Shown: positions 16,901 to 24,522 of the stretch, piece by piece
Layout: every line of letters starts with the position of its first letter
Numbering within the stretch: position 1 is the first letter of the stretch
DNA from: a virus
Reading direction: 5' to 3' (one strand)
DNA: 33,752 nt
IMG/VR virus record: IMGVR_UViG_3300034198_009209
Span: 1-33,752 of that record
Program-made: the position numbers and the translations under genes
The notes under the pieces: generated by a model
Databases searched by the model: none
Told to the model about the DNA's origin: nothing
The model's input: the letters and a program-made list of their open reading frames with translations, nothing else

Positions 16901-17079
16901 AAGGTTGGGGAAGTTTGGATGCAGAACATATTTCTGCAGTAGTTAATTTATTTGATTATTTTAGAACAAAATTTGATTTCTCAGTAATTATATCTCATGT
17001 AGATTCTATGCGAGATATGGTTGATAATTTAATAGAAGTAAACAAGATAAACGGATTTAGCCAGATTCAGCACAGTTGA
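13936..17079 (+). CDS. 47-46: Fused SbcD-SbcC (gp47-gp46) recombination nuclease/ATPase
   Basis: One uninterrupted 1047-residue frame carries both subunits of the Mre11-Rad50 complex. The nuclease part (about 1-340) has the metallophosphatase motifs D21-x-H23, G58-D59-xx-H62, GNHD at 91-94, H161-H162 and G195-D-x-H198. The ATPase part starts near 350, with Walker A A406-x4-G411-K412-S413, a long coiled coil from ~560 to 900, a zinc hook C721-x2-C724 at its apex, signature 'LTSGMERF' from 956 and Walker B D988-E989. In T4 the counterparts gp47 and gp46 are separate polypeptides that resect DNA ends for recombination-dependent replication. The start overlaps the primase stop by 10 nt. All catalytic residues I checked are present, so it should be active. 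Confidence 0.92.
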   Translation: MDIKKIDVGIDKIDKIYHISDIHIRTLKRHREYREVFENMFNYIARTSTGASIAVVTGDIVHSKLDMSPELVQMLVDFFNGFEIPTIVILGNHDMNLNNMHRIDAVSPVLDVIQNPNIIFIKENGLFELGGITWNHMAVDIAPSEYIRADQFDATYKIALHHGAVNSAKTDIGYQISNENVGVDLFDGHDITLLGDIHKPAQFLNELKTVAYPGSLIQQNHGEALDHGILVWDIENKSADFVEIQNDYGYITIEVEGTKVIKYPHRIPNKPRVRIKFNDTSAADMKKLIASIRKKFNVQDITIQRSVTNINNEASSSFAIGNVRDVEYQNTLITDYIALNFPQATAEETDAIRHINRTINSKLPAVESVRHMTWHPIQFEFDNMFSYGEGNVINFENMQDVCGLFAANTSGKSSLLDAITYTIFDKCSKTGKAHEVLNNKKVTFRGKFTFEMNGTTYTIERTGIKQKNGHVKVLVDFYTDTENLNGEERSDTNKSIRRYLGTYDDFILTAFSLQADNNNFIEKSQRERKDLLSQFLDITVFEQLYQLASDEIKETAGKLKEYKKTDFAEIIVHNDSIILNNQDTILELEQHENELQETRNTLQEKIVALIETKLPTTYDGPDINALEQQETELTKTIESILSDIDTAYAGIQLIKTNIAQAKKNIRTNYNETQLQHHVDTLNQLRLEFTELRDEIKNQKGIIDAKEEKIKHLESHEYDPNCKYCTSNVFVQDAIEAQTTIDQDRNILNELINRYETNKNSIDALQIYETQYKELTKIQDSITESQNSLNVKELKLELLESDLQTRESELETCLERQESFRKNATAIIHNQTVDLHIATCKESIESCSTKIKSTQETIKSLFGAIEVAKTNKAAAMTQLDSYQQLETEYKAFEYYLQTVKRDGIPYELISKAMPKIETEINNVLNQVVDFNMVLQSDGKNINGYIIYDEDNFWPLELTSGMERFISSLAIRIALINVSALPRPNFIAIDEGWGSLDAEHISAVVNLFDYFRTKFDFSVIISHVDSMRDMVDNLIEVNKINGFSQIQHS

Positions 17080-17093
17080 TATTTATATAAAAA
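17079..17093 (+). promoter_or_regulatory. ATATTTATA promoter-like motif, copy 4
   Basis: ATATTTATA followed by TAAAAA, overlapping the last base of the SbcCD stop codon and ending 19 nt before the ATG at 17107. It would start a new unit for the fibre-like gene. Promoter function is inferred. Confidence 0.55.
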
Positions 17094-17106
17094 AGAATAT
17101 CAGCGA

Positions 17107-19791
17107 ATGAAACGTAAAGAAGCTGTCTATAAAGGTTTACAATATATTGATGTTTGGCAAACAGATACTTCTCTGACATCGCCAAATTATTTTCAAATAT
17201 CTGAATTTCCATTACGTTTAACTTCCGGAAAAAATCTATTTAAACTCCGAGGGCATCCCGTTAATTTAAAACTTGGATCATATTTAAACATTGAAATATT
17301 AGATTATAATGGTGATCCAATTTATCATGAAGTTGTAGATTATATTGATGAAGATAAGTCTCGAGTAATTGCAATTTATATATATGAAGAAACATCACCT
17401 GGCGATTGTACAGTTACTTTAATTGGTGAAGCAGCTAATGCACCACAAGAATGGCGAGGAAAAGCTAATATCAAATGGATGCGTACTGTACCGGTTAATC
17501 CGACAGTATCAAATGATTCTGAAATAATTTTTGAAACATTACCTGATGTAACATTGGTTGAACAAGTTGCAACACAATTAGATAGAGTATATTCAGGTAG
17601 TATACAATTTCCTACATATACTACTGGTACCGTACGATATTTTTTATCAAATGGTCAGCCGGCAATAGAATTGACCGGAGGTAAATTTACTTCTGATATG
17701 TCTACAGGTACAATTACTATAGCATCTCCGCAAAATCCTATCCCTACGGCTACATATCTCCCGGCTAATGTTCAATACCAATCTACAATTAAAAAGATCT
17801 TATCTCCAACATTAGCATTGTTAGATACAGAGTATATAGTTTATAGTAGCCAAAGTATTTCTACTCATACATATTCTGCATTCCAAAATTCAACATACTC
17901 ATTAACATATGAAGCAACTCCTACATATGTTCCAACTGAAAATTCAGAATCATTTGCTTTTATAGAAATAAAAGGATTACAACCAGCAACTGGCGATGTT
18001 TCTAGAATTAAAACATTCATGAGTAATAATGGCCAAGTTGGTACATGGGAATTGATTAATGATATTGAATTAGATGAAACGGAAGTATTTGTAACAAGCA
18101 CATCTTCATTATATCCGGATCAAAGTATTGGTTCATTTACATCACAAAGTATTATTAATACGTATTGGGAAGGACATACATATCAAGGTTTAACTGAAAC
18201 TACGGCTCCTACATTAACACGGACTACGGCTTCATTAGACAATGCAATGCAAATAACAAATGCCATTGATATAACACAAGTAAATACCGTATCAGTTGCT
18301 CAAATTAAATCTACATATCAAGGATATTTTATTGAAGGTGGGTCATATAAAGTAACATTCGATGCATTAGGTACTAGATCTGGAACTGCAAATCCTAAAC
18401 TATCTTTTTATTTATCAGGAAGCGCATTTAATTTTGATGTTACTGATTATTTTAATCGAGAACTTTATAAAAAATTAGGTAAACGTGTTGGTGAAATAGA
18501 AGTTACTTCCGATAACCAAAGATTTGATGATTACGTATTTAACTTTGAAGCTGATAATACAGGTAATGCTGTATTACTTGTAGTTGTCGAATCGGGCAAT
18601 TGGCAAGTTTCGGATATACGAACAACGACTGATAATGATGCAGGATATACTCCCGATTATACTAGAATACGAAGTTTAGTACCAACTGCACATAAATCGG
18701 ATAATCAGCTTTCATTTAAAGTTGAATATTACAATGTAGCCGGCGTTAAAAGTAAACAAATTAATTATCTTTACAATAAAAATTGGGAAGGCGGTAACCG
18801 TTATATTGACGGTGATTATTCAATGCTTACCGGATCATTATATGTTGCAGATTCATTAGAATCGGGTGTTGCAATATCTGGATATAAGAATACCGGATTT
18901 ATTCGTTCATTAGGATATGAAGGATTTGCTGCAGGATTTCCTGGATTTTTAATATGGTCAGGCTCAGCATTATCTGGATCTGCCGGAACAAAAGGAGGAA
19001 TACCATATAATGGTGTTGGTATAGAATTATATGCTAATTCTGACAATTATTTTAGATATTCAACTATACCATCTGAATTAGATGTACATACCGAAACATT
19101 TTTCTTTGGAGATCCTACATCTCAATATATTTCCGGAAGTAATGGTAATTTAGAAATTTCATCAAGTGGATTTTATTTAGATGCAAATGGTAATGTTACG
19201 GCATCGGCATTCCAAGCAGTTAACAACGGAACTATATTATTTGATTCGAATAGTGAATATGCAGATGGATTAAATATTGGTAGATTATTATATTACGATA
19301 CCTCTGAATATTCTGCTGCAGGACAAACTATAGATAATGGTGAAATAAATGGTATAACTGGTAGTTTATTTCATACATTTTTATTGCCTGGCGAGACTAA
19401 TATACAATGTTCATTTGATATTGAAATTGATAATAGTGCCGGTGGTAGCAGTATTCCTGATTTAACAGTTAAACATTATATTGCAACTGGAAGTTTATTT
19501 CAAAGTAGTCAGTTAACATCTAATTATAATACATTTTCTAATTTTGCTAGTATCGCTACAACAAACTTTGGTACTACTTCTGCTAATAGAATCTCTTCTG
19601 GAGTACGAAATTTAAATTTTACCGGCACAGCTATTTCAAATAGACAAGGGATGTATTGTTTAATTTATTTTGTTGTATATTATTCAGCAACATTAACAGT
19701 AAATCCAACTATTAAAATTAAAGATATAGTATACAGATCAAGTAGAACAGCCGGATCATCTACAACGGCGCCGACAGTTCCGATATTATAA
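17107..19791 (+). CDS. Large fibre-like structural protein
   Basis: An 894-residue protein with the look of a tail fibre or receptor-binding protein: high Ser/Thr/Gly/Tyr content, many 'SGS' and 'TGS' turns and predicted beta structure throughout. Residues ~677-696 ('NGNLEISSSGFYLDANGN') followed by 'VTASAFQA' resemble the repeating strand-turn unit seen near the end of J-like and fibre proteins before a terminal head domain. The last ~180 residues are a separate beta-rich region that may be the tip or a trimerisation domain. There is no signal peptide. It is flanked by ATATTTATA motifs on both sides and so may be a single-gene unit. Host-recognition function is inferred from composition and style, not from a named domain. 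Confidence 0.55.
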   Translation: MKRKEAVYKGLQYIDVWQTDTSLTSPNYFQISEFPLRLTSGKNLFKLRGHPVNLKLGSYLNIEILDYNGDPIYHEVVDYIDEDKSRVIAIYIYEETSPGDCTVTLIGEAANAPQEWRGKANIKWMRTVPVNPTVSNDSEIIFETLPDVTLVEQVATQLDRVYSGSIQFPTYTTGTVRYFLSNGQPAIELTGGKFTSDMSTGTITIASPQNPIPTATYLPANVQYQSTIKKILSPTLALLDTEYIVYSSQSISTHTYSAFQNSTYSLTYEATPTYVPTENSESFAFIEIKGLQPATGDVSRIKTFMSNNGQVGTWELINDIELDETEVFVTSTSSLYPDQSIGSFTSQSIINTYWEGHTYQGLTETTAPTLTRTTASLDNAMQITNAIDITQVNTVSVAQIKSTYQGYFIEGGSYKVTFDALGTRSGTANPKLSFYLSGSAFNFDVTDYFNRELYKKLGKRVGEIEVTSDNQRFDDYVFNFEADNTGNAVLLVVVESGNWQVSDIRTTTDNDAGYTPDYTRIRSLVPTAHKSDNQLSFKVEYYNVAGVKSKQINYLYNKNWEGGNRYIDGDYSMLTGSLYVADSLESGVAISGYKNTGFIRSLGYEGFAAGFPGFLIWSGSALSGSAGTKGGIPYNGVGIELYANSDNYFRYSTIPSELDVHTETFFFGDPTSQYISGSNGNLEISSSGFYLDANGNVTASAFQAVNNGTILFDSNSEYADGLNIGRLLYYDTSEYSAAGQTIDNGEINGITGSLFHTFLLPGETNIQCSFDIEIDNSAGGSSIPDLTVKHYIATGSLFQSSQLTSNYNTFSNFASIATTNFGTTSANRISSGVRNLNFTGTAISNRQGMYCLIYFVVYYSATLTVNPTIKIKDIVYRSSRTAGSSTTAPTVPIL

Positions 19792-19804
19792 TATTTATAT
19801 AAAA
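19791..19804 (+). promoter_or_regulatory. ATATTTATA promoter-like motif, copy 5
   Basis: ATATTTATA followed by TAAAA, ending 16 nt before the ATG at 19816; its first base overlaps the preceding stop codon. Promoter function is inferred. Confidence 0.55.
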
Positions 19805-19815
19805 GAAAATGTATA

Positions 19816-22314
19816 ATGAATAAAATAACAGTCTTATTTCCCGGAGGATTTAAACCATTGACAGGAGCACATTTAGATTTAGCAAATCGATATGCACAAG
19901 ATCCGAATGTAGAACGAGTAATACTTTTAATCGGACCTAAAGAACGAGATGGCATTACTAGAGATAAAACTATAGAAATGTTTGATATCTTAAATGATAA
20001 TCCAAATGTTGAAATACAACCTACAGAATTTAATTCTCCAATCATGGCTGCGTATGAATATCTATTTGCATTACCACAAGATGCAACGGGACGTTATGCC
20101 ATGGCGGCTTCTACTAAAGGAGATGATTATGTACGTGCAAAAGATTTTGTTCCAAATGTAGATAAATATGCAACAATTGGTGATAAAAAAGGCCGTACTA
20201 TTCCACGTGGAATTGATGCAACAGAATTAAGTATTAATGTAGATCCGTTAGCATATTTATCCGGAGATCCTGTATCAGCAACAGCCGTTCGTAGTGCATT
20301 AGTTAATAATGATTATGAAACGTTTCGGTCATCATATCCTCAATTTGAAGATGCTAAAGTAAAAAACGTTTGGCAAGTATTGAAAGGTGTTCAAGAAGCA
20401 AAGCTATTCAGTGTAGAATGGATGAAAACCCATTTAAAAGAATCTGTTGATCAGTTTATTGAAGGAATGATGTTTCCTGCCGAAAAACAAAGACACACAC
20501 AAAAAATTAAAAAATTACGTTCTTTTTTAGAAAAACATCGGGGCAAATCGTTTGTATATGATTTTGATGATTTTCAAAAAACAGTTGTTGGTGCAAAATT
20601 ATTAGAAAATATTATTAAAGAAAATTATATTACTAGATCAGAATTAGCATCGATTGAATCAGCAGTAGATGGATTTTTTAAGCATTATGGTATAGATGTA
20701 GATTTCCAAGGCAAGTTTACACACTTTATCGATCGATTAAATGATCCTAGAAATGAGGCACCTATCTATACAGATGAACTTAAAGATTTCTTTGAAGACT
20801 TAGCAAATGAATATGGTGATAAAATTGCAAGACAACTACGTTTAGATCGACCTACCGGTGTTGGTTCTGATTATCAATTTGATATTCCAATTCATATGCC
20901 ATTCATGCTTCAATGGAATCCGCGTAAAGAAATGATAGAATTGATACCAAGAACTATTAAAAAACAGCGTAATAGATGGCAATCAAATAATCCAGAAGAT
21001 ATTATTTATACAATCGAATCTCGTATGAAAACTGGAGGAATTTTAACCGAAGGTGGTGCTGCCGGTCATATGGCACATCCATGGGATGATCATGGATTAT
21101 CATTTAATGATGTTAAAGAAATAATTTCACGAGCATTATCTGGTAGATTGGATATAGAACAGTCTGTAACTGAAAAGACAGATGGACAAAATATTTTGGT
21201 TACATGGAAAAACGGACAACCTGGATTTGCTCGTAATAAAGGTACTATCATTAATCCAATGACGCCTGATCAACTAGTTGCAGACTTTGAAAGAAAGTAT
21301 CAAGAGTCTATACAAAAAAATGGAGCTGAAGCAGCGGCTGGATATAAATTAGTTGTAGATGCATTTAAAGAAATGTCACAAGATATTACCGCAGCATTAA
21401 CAAATGTACCGGCAGCAGAGTTAGATCGTATTTTTAAAAACGGCCGGGTATTTGCTAACATGGAAATTATTTATCCAGCAACACGCAATGTTATTGCATA
21501 TGATAAAGCACACCTACAATTTCATAATCTTGTAGAATATGATGAAAAAGGAAATACAGTTGAAACTGATTTAACCGGAGGCGCATTAATGCAGAAGGTT
21601 ATAGAAGATGCAAATTCACACATGCAAAATACATTTTCATTTATTCCTCCGCAACGTATTAAATTAGGTCGAGTATATGATTTTGAAGATCAACAAGCAG
21701 CGTTTTTTAATGAAGTTGATCAATTACAACAAAGATATAATTTAAAACCAACTGATTTAATCAGTGAATATCATAAGGCTTGGTGGCGAGATGTTATTAA
21801 AACAAAAGCTGAGGAATTAGGATATGATATACCGGAAGATATATTAAATACATTAATCTATCGTTGGGCATTTTATGATAAATCTACAAATATTGCAATG
21901 CTTAAAAAACAAATTGGAAATCCTGAATTTGTAAATTGGGTAACTGAATTTGACAAAGCAGATTTTAAAAAGTATCATAAACAAAACTTAGAACCATTTG
22001 AATCTATCTTTTTAAGATTAGGAGTCGTTGTATTACAAAATGCATCTAACTTTTTAGCAGCAAATCCTAATCAGACAGTACAAACTATTAAATCAGAATT
22101 AACCCAACTTATCAAAGACTTACAAACGTCAAACAATCCGGCTACACTTGCAAAATTAGAATTAGAACTTAAACGAATTCAAAAGTTAGGCGGGTTTGAT
22201 GCAATTGTACCATCAGAAGGTGTAGTATTTACATATCAAGGTAATACATATAAAATGACAGGGGCATTTGCACCGGTAAATCAAATTTTAGGAGTGTTAA
22301 AATACGCACGCTAA
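19816..22314 (+). CDS. Cytidylyltransferase/NMNAT-type domain fused to ligase-like domain
   Basis: An 832-residue, apparently bifunctional protein. Residues 1-~195 form a HIGH-superfamily nucleotidyltransferase, with 'GGFKPLTGAHL' (G10-L20, H19 in the HxGH position) and the closing 'SATAVR' (154-159) that contacts ATP. Residues ~440-832 resemble a covalent nucleotidyltransferase of the DNA/RNA ligase type: motif I K454-T-D-G457, a motif III-like 'ANMEIIY' with E550, motif IV 'EGVVF' at 801-805 and motif V K813 in 'YKMTG'. The linker contains 'ILTE', a candidate gp21-type cleavage site that would release the ligase part starting at 'GGAAGHMAHPW'. The N-domain could make NAD or activate a nucleotide; the C-domain could seal nucleic acid ends. 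Substrates are unknown. Confidence 0.75.
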   Translation: MNKITVLFPGGFKPLTGAHLDLANRYAQDPNVERVILLIGPKERDGITRDKTIEMFDILNDNPNVEIQPTEFNSPIMAAYEYLFALPQDATGRYAMAASTKGDDYVRAKDFVPNVDKYATIGDKKGRTIPRGIDATELSINVDPLAYLSGDPVSATAVRSALVNNDYETFRSSYPQFEDAKVKNVWQVLKGVQEAKLFSVEWMKTHLKESVDQFIEGMMFPAEKQRHTQKIKKLRSFLEKHRGKSFVYDFDDFQKTVVGAKLLENIIKENYITRSELASIESAVDGFFKHYGIDVDFQGKFTHFIDRLNDPRNEAPIYTDELKDFFEDLANEYGDKIARQLRLDRPTGVGSDYQFDIPIHMPFMLQWNPRKEMIELIPRTIKKQRNRWQSNNPEDIIYTIESRMKTGGILTEGGAAGHMAHPWDDHGLSFNDVKEIISRALSGRLDIEQSVTEKTDGQNILVTWKNGQPGFARNKGTIINPMTPDQLVADFERKYQESIQKNGAEAAAGYKLVVDAFKEMSQDITAALTNVPAAELDRIFKNGRVFANMEIIYPATRNVIAYDKAHLQFHNLVEYDEKGNTVETDLTGGALMQKVIEDANSHMQNTFSFIPPQRIKLGRVYDFEDQQAAFFNEVDQLQQRYNLKPTDLISEYHKAWWRDVIKTKAEELGYDIPEDILNTLIYRWAFYDKSTNIAMLKKQIGNPEFVNWVTEFDKADFKKYHKQNLEPFESIFLRLGVVVLQNASNFLAANPNQTVQTIKSELTQLIKDLQTSNNPATLAKLELELKRIQKLGGFDAIVPSEGVVFTYQGNTYKMTGAFAPVNQILGVLKYAR

Positions 22315-22327
22315 TATTTATATTAAA
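22314..22327 (+). promoter_or_regulatory. ATATTTATA promoter-like motif, copy 6
   Basis: ATATTTATA followed by TTAAA, overlapping the stop codon of the ligase-like gene and ending 22 nt before the ATG at 22345. Promoter function is inferred. Confidence 0.55.
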
Positions 22328-22344
22328 TAATAGGAATAACTGAA

Positions 22345-23172
22345 ATGGCTGAAAAACATAAAAGCAAGTATAAAAGACCTGAAAATTCAAAACCTAAACA
22401 TCGTAAAGATATGAAAGATTATACGATGGATGATAAAGATGGTGGGTTGAATCCAAAATCTACAAAAGAAAAACAATTAAATGTTTTACGTAAAACTGAT
22501 AAAGAATTTGTAGATACTGGTGACTTATATGTTAAGTACAATGCAGACGATCGTCTTTATACAGATTTAGAAGATGGGGAATGGGAACCAAAACATGCAG
22601 CAAAAGTATTAAAGAAGCGCCAAGATAAAGACGAAAAAGATAATAAAGAAAATATAAAAGATAAAATTGAAAATTTAACTAGAGAACAAAAAGAACGTTT
22701 AGTTAGAGAATATGTTCGAAGAAAAATTTACAATGTTTTAACTGAACAAGAAGAAAAGCCAGAAGATGCTCCTGCAGAAGAACCTGCTACACCCGCACCT
22801 GATGCAGCTGCGACACCACCAGCAGGAGGAGAAGCAACACCGCCGGCAACGGCTCCAGCAGCAGCTGCTCCAGCACCAGCTCCAAGTGCAGCTCCAGCAC
22901 CACCTGCCGAAGAAAAACCTGCAGCAACAAATGGGGAAGAATTATCTCCAGAATCTAAAGAAGCAGTTGCTGTAGAAAAATTTGTTAAACAACTTAAAGC
23001 GGATGGTGGAAATATTGCTAGAATTAAAACTTTAGCTAAAGTATTTAATATGATAATGAAAGATGCTGAAACAGAAGATGCTCATAATTTTTATAAATTA
23101 TTACGTCAGTTAACTGTAAAAAAATTATCAACACTTGATACTTCACCAAGCGGTAAACAACAAAAACAATAA
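22345..23172 (+). CDS. Charged protein with Ala/Pro-rich linker, function unknown
   Basis: I do not recognise this 275-residue protein. It has three parts: a highly charged Lys/Asp/Glu N-terminal region (1-~125), an Ala/Pro linker (~137-199) and a helical C-terminal domain (~200-265, 'AVEKFVKQLKADGG' onward). The junction before the linker reads 'KIYNVLTE', an (I/L)-x-E gp21-type cleavage pattern. The linker DNA is clearly richer in G and C than its surroundings because of Ala and Pro codons. Position between the ligase-like gene and the packaging block, charge and cleavage pattern would suit a prohead core or internal protein, but this is an inference. Confidence 0.45.
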   Translation: MAEKHKSKYKRPENSKPKHRKDMKDYTMDDKDGGLNPKSTKEKQLNVLRKTDKEFVDTGDLYVKYNADDRLYTDLEDGEWEPKHAAKVLKKRQDKDEKDNKENIKDKIENLTREQKERLVREYVRRKIYNVLTEQEEKPEDAPAEEPATPAPDAAATPPAGGEATPPATAPAAAAPAPAPSAAPAPPAEEKPAATNGEELSPESKEAVAVEKFVKQLKADGGNIARIKTLAKVFNMIMKDAETEDAHNFYKLLRQLTVKKLSTLDTSPSGKQQKQ

Positions 23173-23177
23173 GTTAT

Positions 23178-23825
23178 ATGTCTAAAAAGTTACAAAATGT
23201 TAAAGCCGTTCAACAAATGTTGGAAGGCACCCATAAGTTTCAAACAAAAACAACTGTTGGTTTTTCTGATGCAGAAGATGTTGCAAAGAAAAATGCAAAA
23301 CATGGCGTCGGTGACGTATGGGAAGAAACTGATTCAATTACTGGAATTACTTACATAATTGAACAACGCAATGGATTTCGTATCAAAAAAACTAAAGCAA
23401 GTGATGTATTGCAAACCGTACGAGATGAGATTCGTTCATTTCCTAATTGCAGAAAAGAAACATGTACGTGTATAAAATTAAATCATTTAGATGACAAAAT
23501 GAGAAAAATACATGGAATGTGTTTTGACTGTGTAATAGAAATGGAACATCAACTTAAAAAAGACGGCAAGTACGAAGATTACGAACAAACTAAAATTCGT
23601 GAAAATGCATTAGCATGGTTAGATTCCGCAGAACGTGATGTAAATTTACTTCGTGAAACATATACTCAAGCATCAAAATTTGTTACAAACTCCGAAGGAC
23701 AACTAGAATCATGGACGGCAAGGATGACTACAGACGAATTTGATGATACAATACAAAAACAATTTAATAAATTCAAAGAAAACTTTTTAAAAAACTTAAA
23801 TGGAGAAACTGATGAAACTAATTAA
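23178..23825 (+). CDS. Cys-rich protein upstream of terminase, function unknown
   Basis: A 215-residue protein I cannot name. It has a compact cysteine cluster, C91, C96, C98, C115 and C118, arranged as C-x4-C-x-C then C-x2-C, likely a zinc-binding or structural metal site. The rest is helical and charged, with a probable helical C-terminal half from ~130. T4 places the small terminase gp16 directly before gp17; this gene is three positions upstream of gp17 and could serve a packaging role, but I see no helix-turn-helix or other gp16 feature. It begins 5 nt after the previous stop and overlaps the start of the next gene by 14 nt. Confidence 0.45.
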   Translation: MSKKLQNVKAVQQMLEGTHKFQTKTTVGFSDAEDVAKKNAKHGVGDVWEETDSITGITYIIEQRNGFRIKKTKASDVLQTVRDEIRSFPNCRKETCTCIKLNHLDDKMRKIHGMCFDCVIEMEHQLKKDGKYEDYEQTKIRENALAWLDSAERDVNLLRETYTQASKFVTNSEGQLESWTARMTTDEFDDTIQKQFNKFKENFLKNLNGETDETN

Positions 23826-24153
23826 AAAATATTGGGCATGGATAATAGCAGGTATCGGCACAATTATTGGAATTTTATTTTTAACTAGAAAATACAATGA
23901 TCGTAAATTAGATAAATCTGCTAAACAGATTGATGCTAACAATCAACAAATAGACCAATTGCAAGGTAAGATTGAAGTTATTGAAGAACAGCGGGTTGAA
24001 GTTAAAGAAGAAATTAAACAACAAGAAAAAATAATTGAAGCGCTTGAAGATAAAAAAGAAAACATTACAATTCAAGAACCAACAGATGTAACATCTGCAA
24101 AAGCAAATATTATTAAAAAAACAAATCGTGGTAGAAAAGCTAAAAACAAATGA
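23812..24153 (+). CDS. Small membrane protein with coiled coil, i-spanin-like candidate
   Basis: The ATG at 23812 is preferred over the in-frame ATG at 23800 because GGAG lies at the right distance before it; this gives 113 residues. The N-terminus 'MKLIKKYWAW' leads into one membrane helix at about residues 8-24 with positive charges on both sides. The rest is a long charged coiled coil (~30-85) and a Lys/Arg-rich tail. This N-anchor plus coiled-coil architecture is that of inner-membrane spanins. It overlaps the previous gene by 14 nt and the next, also membrane-associated, gene by 4 nt (ATGA). No lysozyme or holin is visible nearby, so lysis function is tentative. Confidence 0.5.
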   Translation: MKLIKKYWAWIIAGIGTIIGILFLTRKYNDRKLDKSAKQIDANNQQIDQLQGKIEVIEEQRVEVKEEIKQQEKIIEALEDKKENITIQEPTDVTSAKANIIKKTNRGRKAKNK

Positions 24154-24521
24154 AAAATTTATTAATCATACTATGTTTTTTGCCGTTATTTAGTTACGGA
24201 CAAACAATGCCTGATACGTGTTTTACTGAAGAACAAATATTTGATATTTCATTTACGATAGATTCATTATATGAAGTGTGCGATATTAATGATCAAATCA
24301 TCGAAGAACAAAAACAATTGATATCAGATCAAAAGCATTTAATAAATTTAGATTCGTTGCAGATTAATTATTTAACAATGCAAACTAAATTACTTAAAAC
24401 TAACATTGATTTATATGTTGAACGAGAAAAAAGATTACAACCACGTTGGTATGATAATAAAGCAATTTGGTTTAGTGGCGGAATTCTTTCAACAATATTA
24501 ATATTCCAGGTAGCAAAATAA
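24150..24521 (+). CDS. Exported coiled-coil protein with signal peptide and C-terminal anchor
   Basis: A 123-residue protein with a clear N-terminal signal peptide: 'MKNLLIILCFLPLFSYGQ' has a short basic start, a hydrophobic core and a likely cleavage before Gln, a pattern frequent in Bacteroidota secreted proteins. Residues ~45-95 are predicted coiled coil, and ~105-122 form a hydrophobic segment ('IWFSGGILSTILIFQV') that could be a membrane anchor. No proper lipobox is seen, so it is not a typical o-spanin, but it forms an overlapping pair with the preceding membrane protein, as spanin genes do. Next to it, after one base, comes the terminase gene. A membrane-bridging lysis accessory is the best guess. 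Confidence 0.5.
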   Translation: MKNLLIILCFLPLFSYGQTMPDTCFTEEQIFDISFTIDSLYEVCDINDQIIEEQKQLISDQKHLINLDSLQINYLTMQTKLLKTNIDLYVEREKRLQPRWYDNKAIWFSGGILSTILIFQVAK

Positions 24522-24522
24522 C

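Noticed and set aside
19680-20045. Minus-strand open frame of 121 codons
   Set aside because: It spans the end of the fibre-like gene, a promoter-like gap and the start of the ligase-like fusion, all well supported on the plus strand; its composition looks like an antisense shadow.
23800-23811. Earlier ATG for the i-spanin-like gene
   Set aside because: GGAG is placed correctly for the ATG at 23812, and the earlier ATG overlaps that ribosome-binding element.
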